Positions 1 through 8,125 of a stretch of DNA of 51,841 nucleotides are shown here, piece by piece. The position numbers were made by a program, and so were the translations under genes. Below the pieces are notes generated by a model. That model saw only the letters and a list, made by a program, of their open reading frames with translations. It made no database searches and had not been told where the DNA came from. This DNA is from Collinsella sp. (lineage in GTDB: Bacteria; Actinomycetota; Coriobacteriia; Coriobacteriales; Coriobacteriaceae): NCBI GenBank assembly GCA_019414545.1, contig DXLV01000011.1, positions 1 to 51,841 on the forward strand, in the 5' to 3' direction. How positions within the stretch are numbered: position 1 is the stretch's first letter; each line of letters begins with the position of its first letter.

Positions 1-152
1 CTTGCAGCGACGGACCTCGGGACGCTCTTACACCACGTCTGCGCGCGCCACCATTAAATCTCATCAGTGACCTCATTTTTGAACAAAATAAATGCAACCA
101 TAATGGCAACAGTACTCATATTTGCCTTTTTTTGCACACAGCCCTCCAGAAT

Positions 153-241
153 AGTCGTTAGGGACGACTCAAAATGGCAATTCCGGCACTTAGACGCTCT
201 CTTCTTGAATGACTAGTTGTTAAAGAACACTCAGCGACTAC
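153..241. repeat. Degenerate copy of the 54-bp palindromic element
   Basis: AGTCGTTAGGGACG (153-166) resembles the left arm of the palindrome at 900-953. The stretch from about 208 (ATGACTAGTTGTTAAAGAAC, then a diverged GACTACT end) resembles its centre and right arm. About 30 bases of unrelated sequence separate the two parts. I infer an old, decayed copy of the same element; together the two copies bracket the RHH gene. Confidence 0.5.
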
Positions 242-243
242 TC

Positions 244-272
244 CAATTCGCGACACACTGTGTCGCGAATTG
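244..272. repeat. Perfect 13-bp-arm inverted repeat
   Basis: CAATTCGCGACAC and GTGTCGCGAATTG are exact reverse complements around a 3-base loop. There is no T-tract on either side, so a terminator is unlikely. It lies in non-coding DNA about 270 bp before the RHH gene; a protein-binding site or decayed mobile-element end is possible. Confidence 0.6.
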
Positions 273-545
273 AGCTGTTCTCACCACCGAAGAGCGGTGA
301 AAGCTCCTGGCCAGAATCTCGATAGTTTGTTAAAGTGCCCCCTCTGCAGGTTCAATGAGCGCTCATGTTCCAGACTAGAAAGTGAAGAAATATCGAAGCC
401 ATCGATGCTCATTTCCTATCGAAAAAACTAGTCAATACACGCTAATTAGCTTAATAAACTGCTTGTATTTTTGTCTACAAAACTGTATACAAAAAGAGAT
501 TCCGGTAACCAGCGCTCGACATTATGTCAATCGATAGGAGGCGCT

Positions 546-812
546 ATGGACGCTAAGCAGCTCGAAAAGATGATGGGGTTTGCTCCCGGAGAGTTGGAAA
601 AGGCCGCGGAGGCATACGAAAAAGATGAGTGGCCGAAGGGTCGCACCATCAAGTTGGGAAGGCCGCCGATTTCCGATGAGCCAAGCGTTGTTTTATCGGC
701 ACGTGTGGGTGAATCGGTTCTTGAGGCATTTGACGCAAAGGCAAAGCGCCATGGGCAAACGCGCACGGAGCGACTCAGGGAACTCATTACGCTCGATGCA
801 ATGATTGCCTAG
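546..812 (+). CDS. Orphan ribbon-helix-helix (CopG/Arc-type) DNA-binding protein
   Basis: An 88-residue protein. A start at 546 is preferred over the upstream in-frame 471 because AGGAGG lies immediately before it with correct spacing. The C-terminal half has the ribbon-helix-helix layout: a short strand around residues 46-54 (VVLSARVG), a helix about 55-69, and a second basic helix about 71-84 (TRTERLRELI). Such proteins are usually antitoxins or autoregulated repressors. Here no toxin gene follows or precedes it; instead a hairpin (835-885) and a long palindrome (900-953) come next. The N-terminal 40 residues are not recognised. The fold is likely; function as an antitoxin is only a guess. 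Confidence 0.7.
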   Translation: MDAKQLEKMMGFAPGELEKAAEAYEKDEWPKGRTIKLGRPPISDEPSVVLSARVGESVLEAFDAKAKRHGQTRTERLRELITLDAMIA

Positions 813-834
813 TCCCCCGCCGAGCCCAAACATG

Positions 835-885
835 TGCGCCAGCATCCAAAAGCGTCATTTCTCGACATCTTTGGATGCTGACGCA
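835..885 (+). terminator. Hairpin downstream of the RHH gene
   Basis: TGCGCCAGCATCCAAA (835-850) pairs with TTTGGATGCTGACGCA (870-885) with one mismatch, leaving a 19-base loop. It follows the RHH stop codon by about 20 bases, and a short TTTT occurs about 7 bases later. A weak terminator for the RHH transcript is the simplest reading. Confidence 0.45.
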
Positions 886-899
886 TAGCTTTTCAACCT

Positions 900-953
900 A
901 GTCATTGGGGACGTTCTTAAATGACTAGTCATTAAAGAACGTCCCCAATGACT
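900..953. repeat. 54-bp near-perfect palindrome
   Basis: The left arm starts AGTCATTGGGGACGTTCTT and the right arm is its reverse complement; the centre is ATGACTAG|TCAT with no loop. Only one symmetric base pair breaks the symmetry. It sits between the RHH gene and the convergent dus gene, whose stop codon lies only a few bases beyond. Such a structure could act as a bidirectional terminator or be a MITE-like element. A degenerate relative lies at 153-241. Confidence 0.75.
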
Positions 954-958
954 ACTTT

Positions 959-1918
959 TTACCCGAAAAAGCGAGCGGTGGGTGCAAGCGATTGTTCGCG
1001 AAAGACGCGCTCGACAGCAGCGCGGTATTCATCGACCTTTTTGGTCTTGCGAACGAGCTTGTGAACGGTCGCGGGATCGGCGAAGGCGCATTTGGCGTAG
1101 AACCACCACTCCTTCATGCGAAAGACCGCGTTGCCCCCAATCTCGTCCGCATAGGCCGCAAACAGCATGTCGTGGAAGCGCTGCAGCTCAGCGGCCGTGG
1201 CAGCAGGGCCGCCCTTAACCATGCGAGGCAGCGCGGGGTTCGCAAGCAGGCCACGCCCCAACATCACATGGCGCGTGCCGGGATAAGCCTCCACCAGCGC
1301 ATCCATGTCCCCTAAATCAAAAATGTCACCGTTATAGGCGACCGAAAACGGCGCCCGCTCCAGCGTCTCGCCGTAAAACTCTTTGCGCGGCGAGCCCGTA
1401 TAACGGTCCTTTTGCACGCGCGGGTGCACAATCAGCTCTGCTAACGGCATGCGACAGTAGAGGTCGAGCACGCGCTTGTACTCGTCGTCGCTTTCCAACC
1501 CCAACCTGGTCTTGACCGACACCGGCAAGGGCGAGCGTTCGCACACGTCGCTCAAGAACACCTCGAGCTCATCCAAATTGCGCAGAAAGCCCGAACCCTT
1601 GCCCTTCGCGACCACCGTACCCGAAGGGCAGCCAAGGTTGAGGTTGACCTCGCGGTAACCCATATCGGCAAGCACCTGCGCCGCCCACACAAACTCGTCC
1701 GCATTCTTAGACATCAGCTGGGGCACCACGTTAAGTCCCTGGTTGTTGGCAGGATCGACCTCTTTAAACGCCTTGCCGCCAAAGCGATTGCCCACCCGCG
1801 GCGGCGGCAAAAACGGCGTGTAATAACAATCGAGCGCGCCGAAGCACTCCGCATGCACGCGACGGAACACATGCCCGGTAATCCCCTCCATAGGGGCCAG
1901 CGATAAATACATCAACAT
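959..1918 (-). CDS. dus: tRNA-dihydrouridine synthase
   Basis: Flavin-dependent reductase that turns specific uridines of tRNA into dihydrouridine. The 319-residue length is normal for the family. Visible family motifs: the N-terminal LAPMEGITG FMN-binding turn (residues 7-15), the catalytic cysteine in NLGCPSG (Cys97), KTRLG, VHPR in the TIM barrel, NGDI, and GRGLLANP near the end. The overall sequence is closest to the DusC/DusA-like bacterial branch, but I cannot assign the uridine position. The start region offers two close ATGs (the MLM at the N-terminus) with a weak ribosome site. A copy of the dispersed palindrome (1933-1963) lies in its leader. Confidence 0.92.
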   Translation of the reverse strand: MLMYLSLAPMEGITGHVFRRVHAECFGALDCYYTPFLPPPRVGNRFGGKAFKEVDPANNQGLNVVPQLMSKNADEFVWAAQVLADMGYREVNLNLGCPSGTVVAKGKGSGFLRNLDELEVFLSDVCERSPLPVSVKTRLGLESDDEYKRVLDLYCRMPLAELIVHPRVQKDRYTGSPRKEFYGETLERAPFSVAYNGDIFDLGDMDALVEAYPGTRHVMLGRGLLANPALPRMVKGGPAATAAELQRFHDMLFAAYADEIGGNAVFRMKEWWFYAKCAFADPATVHKLVRKTKKVDEYRAAVERVFREQSLAPTARFFG

Positions 1919-1932
1919 CCATTCTCAAATCA

Positions 1933-1963
1933 ATGTGACAAAGGGACAGTCCCTTTGTCACAT
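1933..1963. repeat. Dispersed palindrome, copy 1
   Basis: ATGTGACAAAGGGAC, a single central A, then GTCCCTTTGTCACAT. Perfect 15-bp arms. It lies between the dus start and the start of the next, divergent gene. Same family as 3302-3334, 9535-9567, 12977-13013 and 16972-17006. Confidence 0.9.
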
Positions 1964-2162
1964 GCATTATGCCTTGTCCTTGAGGCCACCCACAAGGCGG
2001 AGGCGGTTACTTGGCGTTAACTACCCCTCCAGCAGTCGCTGCGCAACGATTGCCAATAACACGCTGTTGATCACTATGTTTGAACAGCGCACACCCTCTA
2101 CTCATTTATACTCAAGAGCGTGTGCGCATCGCCCCCGAAAAACGATGAGAGTCGAGGACCCT

Positions 2163-3296
2163 ATGCAGCAGCTCACCGAACAAGAACGTAAGCGCATCCA
2201 GCGATATTGCATCTGCCCCAAGGTTGCCGGCGCGGCGCTTGCCATGGCATTCGTGCTGCCCTTATCGATCATTCCATTCGAAATGGTCGACGACATCGTC
2301 TTCCATCACGAAGGCTTCCAAGAGACAGGCATGATGACCGCCTTGGTGCTCACCGCCATCGAGCTCGTTATATTCTGCTACTGCGCTCTCGCCCCGCGCT
2401 TTGGCATGCGTGGCAAGCAGTGGAAGGAAATGCAGCGCCGGCTCGCCGTCGAGCAGAGCGAGAAAGACCGCTCGGCACAAATCGCGGGCGTTATTGGCAC
2501 GCAGGCCGCCGCGCGCCTGCTCAAGAACAGCGACAACGAGACCGCGCGCAACCTGGGTGGCGCGGCAGAAGTCGCCGCTGCCGTAGGCGCCGTCGCCACC
2601 GCAGCAGATGTGCTTGCCGAAAGCTTTGCCAACGCAAAGGCCATGGCAGAGGCCTGTGGCGTGCCCGTCCCCCGTGCAAAAAAGTGGATCGTCGCGCTTG
2701 TGGCGCTGCCCCTCGCAATCGTGTGCGGTGCCTATATCCCGCAGCTGGCACAGGGAAACATCGAGATGCAAGAGAACGCCACGGCCGCGGCCGAGCAGAT
2801 CGCCATCGCCCGCAAAGCGCTAGAGCCCGCATGCGAGTACGTGTCCGCCGATGACCCTTACGAGCGATATCAAGATTACGGCTATCACGTCCGCGGCTAT
2901 CTGCACGACGGCGACTCCGATACCCAGAAGACCTATACGTACCTGGATTTCGACAACAAGGGAACGCTCAAGGAAGTGAGCTACATAGCGGAGATCGACC
3001 CCGACGCGAGCCTTGAGGACAACCTCGCCCGCATCGAGCTCGACTTGGACGAGCTTTCCTCTGCTGTCCAAACCGTAGACGTCAAGACCGTGAGTCCCGA
3101 GCTCCTAGCACCGCAAAAGCTCCCCGAAGAGTTTAGGCAGGCTTTTTTGAACGGTTCGCTCTACGAGAGAATCTCCATCAGGACGAGTGACGACCTCATC
3201 AAAACGTATTACTCGTTTGATACGGATCCCGAGGACGAGTTTGACGAGTACACCCATCCAAGCATCCGTATCACGTTGGTGGGCAAAACGAGCTAG
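2163..3296 (+). CDS. Unknown membrane protein with three predicted membrane segments
   Basis: A 377-residue protein I do not recognise. I chose the ATG at 2163 (AGGA four bases before); the ATG at 2145 is an alternative, and the longer open frame back to 1935 only translates the dispersed repeat. Hydrophobic segments lie near residues 17-40, 53-75 and about 177-195. Between the second and third is a charged then Ala-rich stretch that looks helical (about 80-165). The C-terminal 180 residues are acidic and soluble, with aromatic-rich patches (YERYQDYGYH), and may face outside. It stands alone, ending just before a copy of the dispersed palindrome. No catalytic motif is apparent. Confidence 0.75.
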   Translation: MQQLTEQERKRIQRYCICPKVAGAALAMAFVLPLSIIPFEMVDDIVFHHEGFQETGMMTALVLTAIELVIFCYCALAPRFGMRGKQWKEMQRRLAVEQSEKDRSAQIAGVIGTQAAARLLKNSDNETARNLGGAAEVAAAVGAVATAADVLAESFANAKAMAEACGVPVPRAKKWIVALVALPLAIVCGAYIPQLAQGNIEMQENATAAAEQIAIARKALEPACEYVSADDPYERYQDYGYHVRGYLHDGDSDTQKTYTYLDFDNKGTLKEVSYIAEIDPDASLEDNLARIELDLDELSSAVQTVDVKTVSPELLAPQKLPEEFRQAFLNGSLYERISIRTSDDLIKTYYSFDTDPEDEFDEYTHPSIRITLVGKTS

Positions 3297-3301
3297 GCGC
3301 A

Positions 3302-3334
3302 AATGTGACAAAGGGACAGTCCCTTTGTCACATT
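3302..3334. repeat. Dispersed palindrome, copy 2
   Basis: AATGTGACAAAGGGAC-A-GTCCCTTTGTCACATT, perfect 16-bp arms. It begins six bases after the stop of the unknown membrane protein and 12 bases before the terminator hairpin of the converging MFS gene. Confidence 0.9.
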
Positions 3335-3340
3335 CCATGA

Positions 3341-3369
3341 AAAAGGGCACCGGCGTTAGCCGATGCCCT
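3341..3369 (-). terminator. Rho-independent terminator of the agmatine/carbamoyl operon
   Basis: Read on the minus strand, AGGGCATCGGC, a TAAC loop and GCCGGTGCCCT form a hairpin followed directly by TTTTTCATGG. It lies about 50 bases after the stop codon of the MFS gene that ends the operon. Confidence 0.8.
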
Positions 3370-3418
3370 AAAGCTGCTGCAGATTAACTCCTACAGCGTA
3401 TGACTAAGACGAATCGAA

Positions 3419-4684
3419 CTATTCGTCCCAAGAGAGGCTCTTACCAGTCTTCTTTGCCAGCAGCAAGAACAGACCGATGATGACGTTGCATGCAATACAG
3501 AAGATGAAAACGCCCTGGAAGGAGCCGACAAGCTCGTATACCTTCATCATGACGGGCATGCCAAAGGCGCCGACGATATAGCCCACGGAGCAGATGAGCG
3601 CGAAGATGCGACCAAAGTCACGGGAGCCAAAGACGTCCATCACCAAAACGGTCAGAGCGGTGCCGGCGATGACGTACATGACGTCGTTAACACCGGCAGC
3701 AAGAATGCTGAGCGTCGAGTTGCCGCTGCTCATCATGAGCATGACAAAGGAGAGAATCGAGACGGCGAGCCAGCTCAGAATGGCCTTGGTGCTGCCAAAC
3801 TTATCGCAAGTGGTACCGACGATCGGGTTGAGGAACAGGTCGAACAGCGATGCGGCGGAAACCATGAAGCCACCCACCATGGGGCTAAAGCCGACCTCGG
3901 CGGCATAGGTGGGGAACAGCTGGTTCATGCAGCAAGTAAGCTGAACGAGGCAGAGGAAGCCGATGCAGAAAAAGAATGCAGGCGACTTAATAGCGCGTGC
4001 GTAGCTAACGCCACGTGCACTATCCTCGGTCGTCTCCTCGGTCTCGGCGACCGTCTCGCCTTCGACATAGCCATAGGGCAGCATGCCCTTGTCCTGGGGC
4101 TTATAGCGGATAATCAGGATGGAAGCGGGAAGAATGAGCACGGCGGAGACGCCAGCGAGCACCAGATAACCAGTCCTCCAGCCAGCAGCCTCAATGACAG
4201 AGGTGATGACGGGACTCATGATGAGCATGTAAATCGAGTTCACTGCCCAAGCGAGACCAATTGCCAGGCCGCCAGATTTTTTGAACCACTGGTCAATAAC
4301 ATCGGACATGGCGACGCCGGTAGTGAAGGCGAAGCAAACGCCAATCAAAGCACCAGCTGCGATGAACATCCAGACTTCGGTGTAGAAGGCCATGCCTGCG
4401 CCAGCGGCGAGCAGAATAAGCTCGACGACGGGGAGCCAAAACTTGCCAACAACCTTGGGGATGAGTTTTCCGACAAACGGAAGAGCCGCTGCAAGACCAA
4501 TGAGCGTTGCAGTGAAGTAATACGAGAAGATGGAGTAGTCAAATCCGAACTCCTCGCACACGGGCGCAACGAAGGAGCCAGCGATTACGCTATAGGATCC
4601 GGTCGTACCGGCAGACATGAGGCCGAGCGCGATCACGAGAACCCATGCGTAAACCTTGCTGCTCTTTAACTTTGCATTTTCCAT
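3419..4684 (-). CDS. MFS transporter, OxlT (oxalate/formate antiporter)-like, copy A
   Basis: A 421-residue, twelve-helix major facilitator. The ATG at 4684 is preferred because AGGAG precedes it by 8 bases; the longer frame has no ribosome site. The N-terminal helix contains LMSAGTTGSYSVIAGSF, and the loop WFKKSGGLAIGLAWAVNS is typical of the OxlT-like branch, which often exchanges anions or substrate/product pairs. It starts 11 bases after the carbamoyltransferase stop, so it belongs to that operon. A paralog with long shared blocks (TEVWMFI, MSDVIDQWF, GWRTGY) lies at 8126-9406. I infer uptake or exchange of the pathway's substrate or product; the substrate is not readable from sequence. 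Confidence 0.85.
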   Translation of the reverse strand: MENAKLKSSKVYAWVLVIALGLMSAGTTGSYSVIAGSFVAPVCEEFGFDYSIFSYYFTATLIGLAAALPFVGKLIPKVVGKFWLPVVELILLAAGAGMAFYTEVWMFIAAGALIGVCFAFTTGVAMSDVIDQWFKKSGGLAIGLAWAVNSIYMLIMSPVITSVIEAAGWRTGYLVLAGVSAVLILPASILIIRYKPQDKGMLPYGYVEGETVAETEETTEDSARGVSYARAIKSPAFFFCIGFLCLVQLTCCMNQLFPTYAAEVGFSPMVGGFMVSAASLFDLFLNPIVGTTCDKFGSTKAILSWLAVSILSFVMLMMSSGNSTLSILAAGVNDVMYVIAGTALTVLVMDVFGSRDFGRIFALICSVGYIVGAFGMPVMMKVYELVGSFQGVFIFCIACNVIIGLFLLLAKKTGKSLSWDE

Positions 4685-4695
4685 TGATACAGCTC

Positions 4696-5760
4696 CTAGA
4701 GACCCAGAAGGGCGCACATAACGGCCTTAATGGTGTGCTGACGGTTCTCTGCCTCACGGAAGATGACCGACGCGTTGGCCTCAAAGCACTCGTCCGCAAT
4801 CTCAAAGCCCTCGGTGATGATTTCACGATGCAGGTCGTTCTTGCACTGGTCGAGCAACATCTTGCCAACGCGGTGATTTGCGTTGTGAACAGAGGGGAGC
4901 TCGTGCATGCAGAAGATGTCGGGGTTGTTGGTGCGCTTGCACAGCTCACTGGTGACGCGATAGGGGTACAGGGACTCGGCGTCGCCAAGCCAAGAGTTGT
5001 AGTCGTCGGGGTCCAGAACCTCGTCGCCGCACTCGGGGTTGATGTAGCGCCACTCCTCGGTAACGATTACGTCGACACCGTCCAGAGCATCAAGGTCAGA
5101 GGTGATGGTGAAGGTCCTGTTAGGCGCGTACTTGGCGTAGCAGGCCTCAACCTCCTCGATCATTTCCTTGCACATCTGGTGACGGAGGTCGTCGGGGCCG
5201 ATGGCGAGGAAGTCCATGTCGAGCATCGCGCACAGACGGCCATACCACACGGGGGCGCCGGCGCAGTTGCCAACGAAGGCCATCTTCTTGCCACGGCTCG
5301 TGCGCAGACCACCCCACTGCTCCTCCATCGTGAGAGCGTCAGCGAGCATCTGGGTCGGGTGATCGCCGAGGGTGAGGGCATTGATGACTGGAATATCGAC
5401 CAAGTCGGCGACATCATAGAGGAACTGTTCGTCCTTTTGTGCACGATAGACAATGAGATCATACATGCCGTTGAAGACGCGCATGGCATCCTCGATGGTC
5501 TCGCAATCGCCCATGTGGGAGTTGGTCAGATAGGTGAAGCCCATGCCCAGGTCGTTGCAAGAGGTCTCAAAGGCGCAACGAGTGCGGGTCGAGCCCCACT
5601 CAAAGTTGGCGAGAACGTTCTTGCCGGGGAAGTAGCGCTGGTCGACACCGGACTTTTTCTGGGCCTTGAGGTTCCAGGCAAGATCGATGAGGTAACGGAA
5701 ATCCTCAGAGGAAAGATCGTGGATGTTGAGGTAGTCGCGACCGCGAAGGCTGTTGTTCAT
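4696..5760 (-). CDS. Aspartate/ornithine carbamoyltransferase-family protein, probably putrescine-type
   Basis: A 354-residue transcarbamylase. The carbamoyl-phosphate loop is STRTR (57-61) in the context FEWGSTRTR, and HPTQ (134-137) replaces the more usual HPCQ. The second-substrate motif that reads HCLP in ornithine transcarbamylases is MHELP here (about 285-289), so the conserved cysteine is replaced by glutamate, and the usual YTDVW is VTEEW (about 233-237). The C-terminal AENRQHTIKAV is normal. These changes argue against L-ornithine as substrate. Placement between an agmatine deiminase-like gene and an MFS carrier suggests phosphorolysis of N-carbamoylputrescine to putrescine and carbamoyl phosphate. 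No carbamate kinase is in the window. Confidence 0.85.
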   Translation of the reverse strand: MNNSLRGRDYLNIHDLSSEDFRYLIDLAWNLKAQKKSGVDQRYFPGKNVLANFEWGSTRTRCAFETSCNDLGMGFTYLTNSHMGDCETIEDAMRVFNGMYDLIVYRAQKDEQFLYDVADLVDIPVINALTLGDHPTQMLADALTMEEQWGGLRTSRGKKMAFVGNCAGAPVWYGRLCAMLDMDFLAIGPDDLRHQMCKEMIEEVEACYAKYAPNRTFTITSDLDALDGVDVIVTEEWRYINPECGDEVLDPDDYNSWLGDAESLYPYRVTSELCKRTNNPDIFCMHELPSVHNANHRVGKMLLDQCKNDLHREIITEGFEIADECFEANASVIFREAENRQHTIKAVMCALLGL

Positions 5761-5804
5761 GCCTATTTCCTTTCAATTGTTTGATGGGTAAGTGTCGAAT
5801 GCGC

Positions 5805-5834
5805 CCCCGAGGGAAACACGGATATCCCTCGGGG
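5805..5834 (-). other. Hairpin between the deiminase and carbamoyltransferase genes
   Basis: CCCCGAGGGA and TCCCTCGGGG are perfect complements around a 10-base loop. On the minus strand no T-tract follows, so it is more likely an mRNA-stabilising or processing structure than a terminator. It lies in the 121-bp gap inside the operon and could set unequal expression of the two enzymes. Confidence 0.5.
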
Positions 5835-5881
5835 ACTGTAAATGTGGCGCTTGGATCAGGCAGCGCAAGTTTAAGAACTTG

Positions 5882-7120
5882 CTAGCAGCTGGCGGCCACG
5901 TCCTTGGTCCAGCAGTGCACGCCGCCGCCGGACAGGTTAAGCGCGAGAGAGTCGATCATGATGACCTTGCGATCGGGGAAGCAGCTCTCAAGAACCGCCT
6001 TGGCCTGCTCGTCCTTCTCCTTCACGACTTCGCTCATGCCTTCGTGGTAATAACGCTGGCCAAGAACGACGCCGTTGCAGATGAGGAAGTTGCAGTAGCT
6101 TGCTGCGGCATAAAAGTGAACGGGGCCTTCGGGCCAAGGGGTGCCATCCATGAACTTGCCGCCCATTTCGTCGATGAAGCCCTTATACAGCTCGTAGTCC
6201 TCGTCGCCGGGGGCGATGACAACCTCGATCGGCTCGGCAGTGGGCATGCGGACGATTTCGAAGGGCTTGCCCTCCCAGTCCGTCTCGGCGCGTAGAATCT
6301 CGTAGGCGGCGTCGATGCGACGACGCGATTCCGCGCCTGCCTTGCTCGAGGCGGCCTCCTCATCGGATACCTCGGCAAGAAGAATCTTGTTCGGGGTGAT
6401 AAAGCGGCACATCTCATCGATGTGGGCGGCGAAGCTCATGCCGAAGACAGGAGTTCCATCTTCCTTCTCGTCGAGGATGCCCAGTCGATAGTCGTCGTCC
6501 TCAAGCATAGGCTGCGGCAGCCAGATAACCTTGTTGAGGTTGTAGATGCGCTTGTACTCGGCCTCCACTTCCTCTTTTGAGAACTCGGGATTGCGCTTGC
6601 GGCATTCCGTGTCCTCGATGGCGATCAGGGTGCCGTGACCGTCAAACTCGCGGTCGCCGCCCTCCGAAACCATTTCGGAATTGACGATATCGAAGCACCC
6701 GAGCGCAACCGCCATGTGAACAGCTGCCCTGCGTGCGGACTGGCACTCTGGGGAGTTCTTGTCCCACACGCCATAATAGGTCCAAGCGGGGTTGACCATA
6801 TAGGAATGGCCTTCGTCGTAGACCATGATGCTGGGGCCGTTGTCGCGAACGTAGAAGTTGGAGTCTTCGAACTGCGTAATCTGGATACGGTCGAGATCCA
6901 CCCCTTCTTCTTTAAGGCGCGAGCAGGCTTCCTCGTAGGAGCCGGGGGTGCCACAGTTGAGGTTGACCGTAACGTCGCCATACTCAAGCAAAGCTTTAAT
7001 TACGCCAACGCAGGGCTGGCGATTATCGAAGCCCTCTGCGCGAATGTAATCGGGAAGCCATGTCACATAGACGTTGGAGCGTTTCTCAAACTCGCCCGGC
7101 ATACGATAGTTCTCGTACAT
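5882..7120 (-). CDS. aguA: Agmatine deiminase-family (porphyromonas-type PAD) enzyme
   Basis: Cytosolic guanidino-hydrolase: agmatine to N-carbamoylputrescine plus ammonia. The start at 7120 has AAGGA before it; 412 residues, somewhat longer than the usual about 370. Family motifs: RDNGPS (92-97), EGGDREFDGHG (153-163), the catalytic His-Asp HIDE (233-236), and the C-terminal GGGVHCWT with the nucleophile at Cys403. The insertion at about 170-225 (charged, then LEDDDYRLG) lengthens the protein. It is the first gene of an operon with a carbamoyltransferase and an MFS carrier, which fits the agmatine deiminase pathway. A related guanidino substrate cannot be excluded, because the carbamoyltransferase is atypical. 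Confidence 0.82.
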   Translation of the reverse strand: MYENYRMPGEFEKRSNVYVTWLPDYIRAEGFDNRQPCVGVIKALLEYGDVTVNLNCGTPGSYEEACSRLKEEGVDLDRIQITQFEDSNFYVRDNGPSIMVYDEGHSYMVNPAWTYYGVWDKNSPECQSARRAAVHMAVALGCFDIVNSEMVSEGGDREFDGHGTLIAIEDTECRKRNPEFSKEEVEAEYKRIYNLNKVIWLPQPMLEDDDYRLGILDEKEDGTPVFGMSFAAHIDEMCRFITPNKILLAEVSDEEAASSKAGAESRRRIDAAYEILRAETDWEGKPFEIVRMPTAEPIEVVIAPGDEDYELYKGFIDEMGGKFMDGTPWPEGPVHFYAAASYCNFLICNGVVLGQRYYHEGMSEVVKEKDEQAKAVLESCFPDRKVIMIDSLALNLSGGGVHCWTKDVAASC

Positions 7121-7200
7121 GGTTGGTCCTTCCGTCGGGTTTCCCGCAATGCTGTCCGGCCGCGACAATAGCGGGGTTACACCAGCTATAGTACTACTAT

Positions 7201-7218
7201 ACCTACCGTTCGGTAGGT
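7201..7218. promoter_or_regulatory. TetR-type operator overlapping the tetR promoter
   Basis: ACCTACCG-TT-CGGTAGGT, perfect 8-bp arms. On the plus strand it covers the -35 region of a promoter whose -10 is TATAAT at 7226-7231. On the minus strand it lies about 80 bp before the deiminase start. A direct repeat of its first half, ATACCTACCGTTC, recurs at 7248-7260 inside the tetR leader. Related dyads precede the second MFS gene. I infer autorepression by the adjacent TetR protein and control of the divergent operon. Confidence 0.7.
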
Positions 7219-7225
7219 GTTTTTG

Positions 7226-7231
7226 TATAAT
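7226..7231 (+). promoter_or_regulatory. -10 element of the tetR promoter
   Basis: A consensus TATAAT, 129 bases before the GTG start. The matching -35 position (about 7203-7208, CTACCG) is poor and lies inside the operator palindrome, consistent with repression by occlusion. Confidence 0.5.
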
Positions 7232-7359
7232 TACCATTCGCCTGTCGATACCTACCGTTCACCGTTTATAGTGGTCGTGTTTGGACACGAATTGATGTTC
7301 CGTTGCCATTCTTAATAATGTTGGCAATGCGGAAGTGATTTGCAATGGAGAAGTGAAGC

Positions 7360-7923
7360 GTGAGCACAAAGGGAAAAATATTGGACGCAATGTATGATCT
7401 TGTGGCAGAAGTCGGTTACGACAAGGCGTCCATTGGAAAAATCTGCGACCGTGTCGGTATATCCAAGCCATCGGTGTACTACTACTTTCCCTCTAAAGAG
7501 GATATTTTCACCACGCTCTTAGATAGTATGTTTCCGACTATCGACTATCAGCGCGACTACTCGCTAATAGTCGATAGGGACGGATTCAAGGCGGCGCTTA
7601 TCGAGCTCGGCAATTCGGTTATAGGTGGCTATCGTAGTGATGAAAAGCGCCGTCGCGTGCTGGCCGAGGTCAGTATTCAGGCAAATCGAATCCCTGCAGT
7701 TCAGGAACGTCAGGCAACGGCGATCAACCGAACTATGGACGCGCTTAAAGACATCCTTCTCCATGGCCTAGAAATTGGCGCGTTTTCCGATGAAACAGAC
7801 GTCATGCTGTACGTGCAGATTCTTTACACCGTACTTGAGGGAGCGAGCAATACCGTTGCCCAAGATGAAGACATCGATGAAAAGGCTGTTTGGGCAGGGA
7901 TCGTCGAACTCATGTTTAAATAG
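7360..7923 (+). CDS. TetR/AcrR-family transcriptional regulator
   Basis: 187 residues, GTG start with GGAG nine bases upstream. The N-terminal helix-turn-helix is clear: KILDAMYDLVAEVGY, then SIGKICDRVGISKPSVYYYF (about 24-43), as in the family. The C-terminal ligand domain is divergent, as usual. It is divergent from the deiminase operon and convergent with the second MFS gene. Palindromes at 7201-7218 and 9438-9459 share the CCTACCG half-site and overlap promoter elements, so it probably represses itself and both flanking transcription units. The inducer is likely the pathway substrate; this is inference. Confidence 0.9.
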   Translation: MSTKGKILDAMYDLVAEVGYDKASIGKICDRVGISKPSVYYYFPSKEDIFTTLLDSMFPTIDYQRDYSLIVDRDGFKAALIELGNSVIGGYRSDEKRRRVLAEVSIQANRIPAVQERQATAINRTMDALKDILLHGLEIGAFSDETDVMLYVQILYTVLEGASNTVAQDEDIDEKAVWAGIVELMFK

Positions 7924-8030
7924 GCGCGTAATAACAGAGGCACCTTGGCAAGCGCGATGCGACGACTTGCGAGGTCGCGGAATGGTTCGAAACCCGTGTT
8001 CGCGATGATTGCAAAAGTTGTTGAATAGAA

Positions 8031-8077
8031 ATTGGGGCCGATTCCAGCTATGTTGGAATCGGCCCCAATTTCGTTTT
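8031..8077 (+). terminator. Rho-independent terminator of tetR
   Basis: ATTGGGGCCGATTCCA (8031-8046) pairs perfectly with TGGAATCGGCCCCAAT (8054-8069), 7-base loop, followed by TTCGTTTT. It lies between the converging tetR and second MFS genes, 107 bases after the tetR stop. Confidence 0.85.
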
Positions 8078-8125
8078 AACTTGCGGAGACAAATGACAGG
8101 GCTGAAGGGCAGTTCGTTGGTCAGG

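Larger units (their letters stand above)
1..545. other. AT-richer intergenic region before the RHH gene
   Basis: No credible gene on either strand. It is AT-richer than most of the window. It contains a degenerate copy of the 900-953 palindrome (about 153-241) and a separate perfect hairpin at 244-272. The stretch 471-495 carries a short TTTTGT/ACAAAA dyad and a GTATAC core just before the RHH start, a possible autoregulatory site. The first bases could be the end of a gene cut by the window edge, but I cannot support one. Confidence 0.6.

Noticed and set aside
4645..5784. 379-codon plus-strand frame across the carbamoyltransferase
   Set aside because: Shadow; low-complexity, no motifs.
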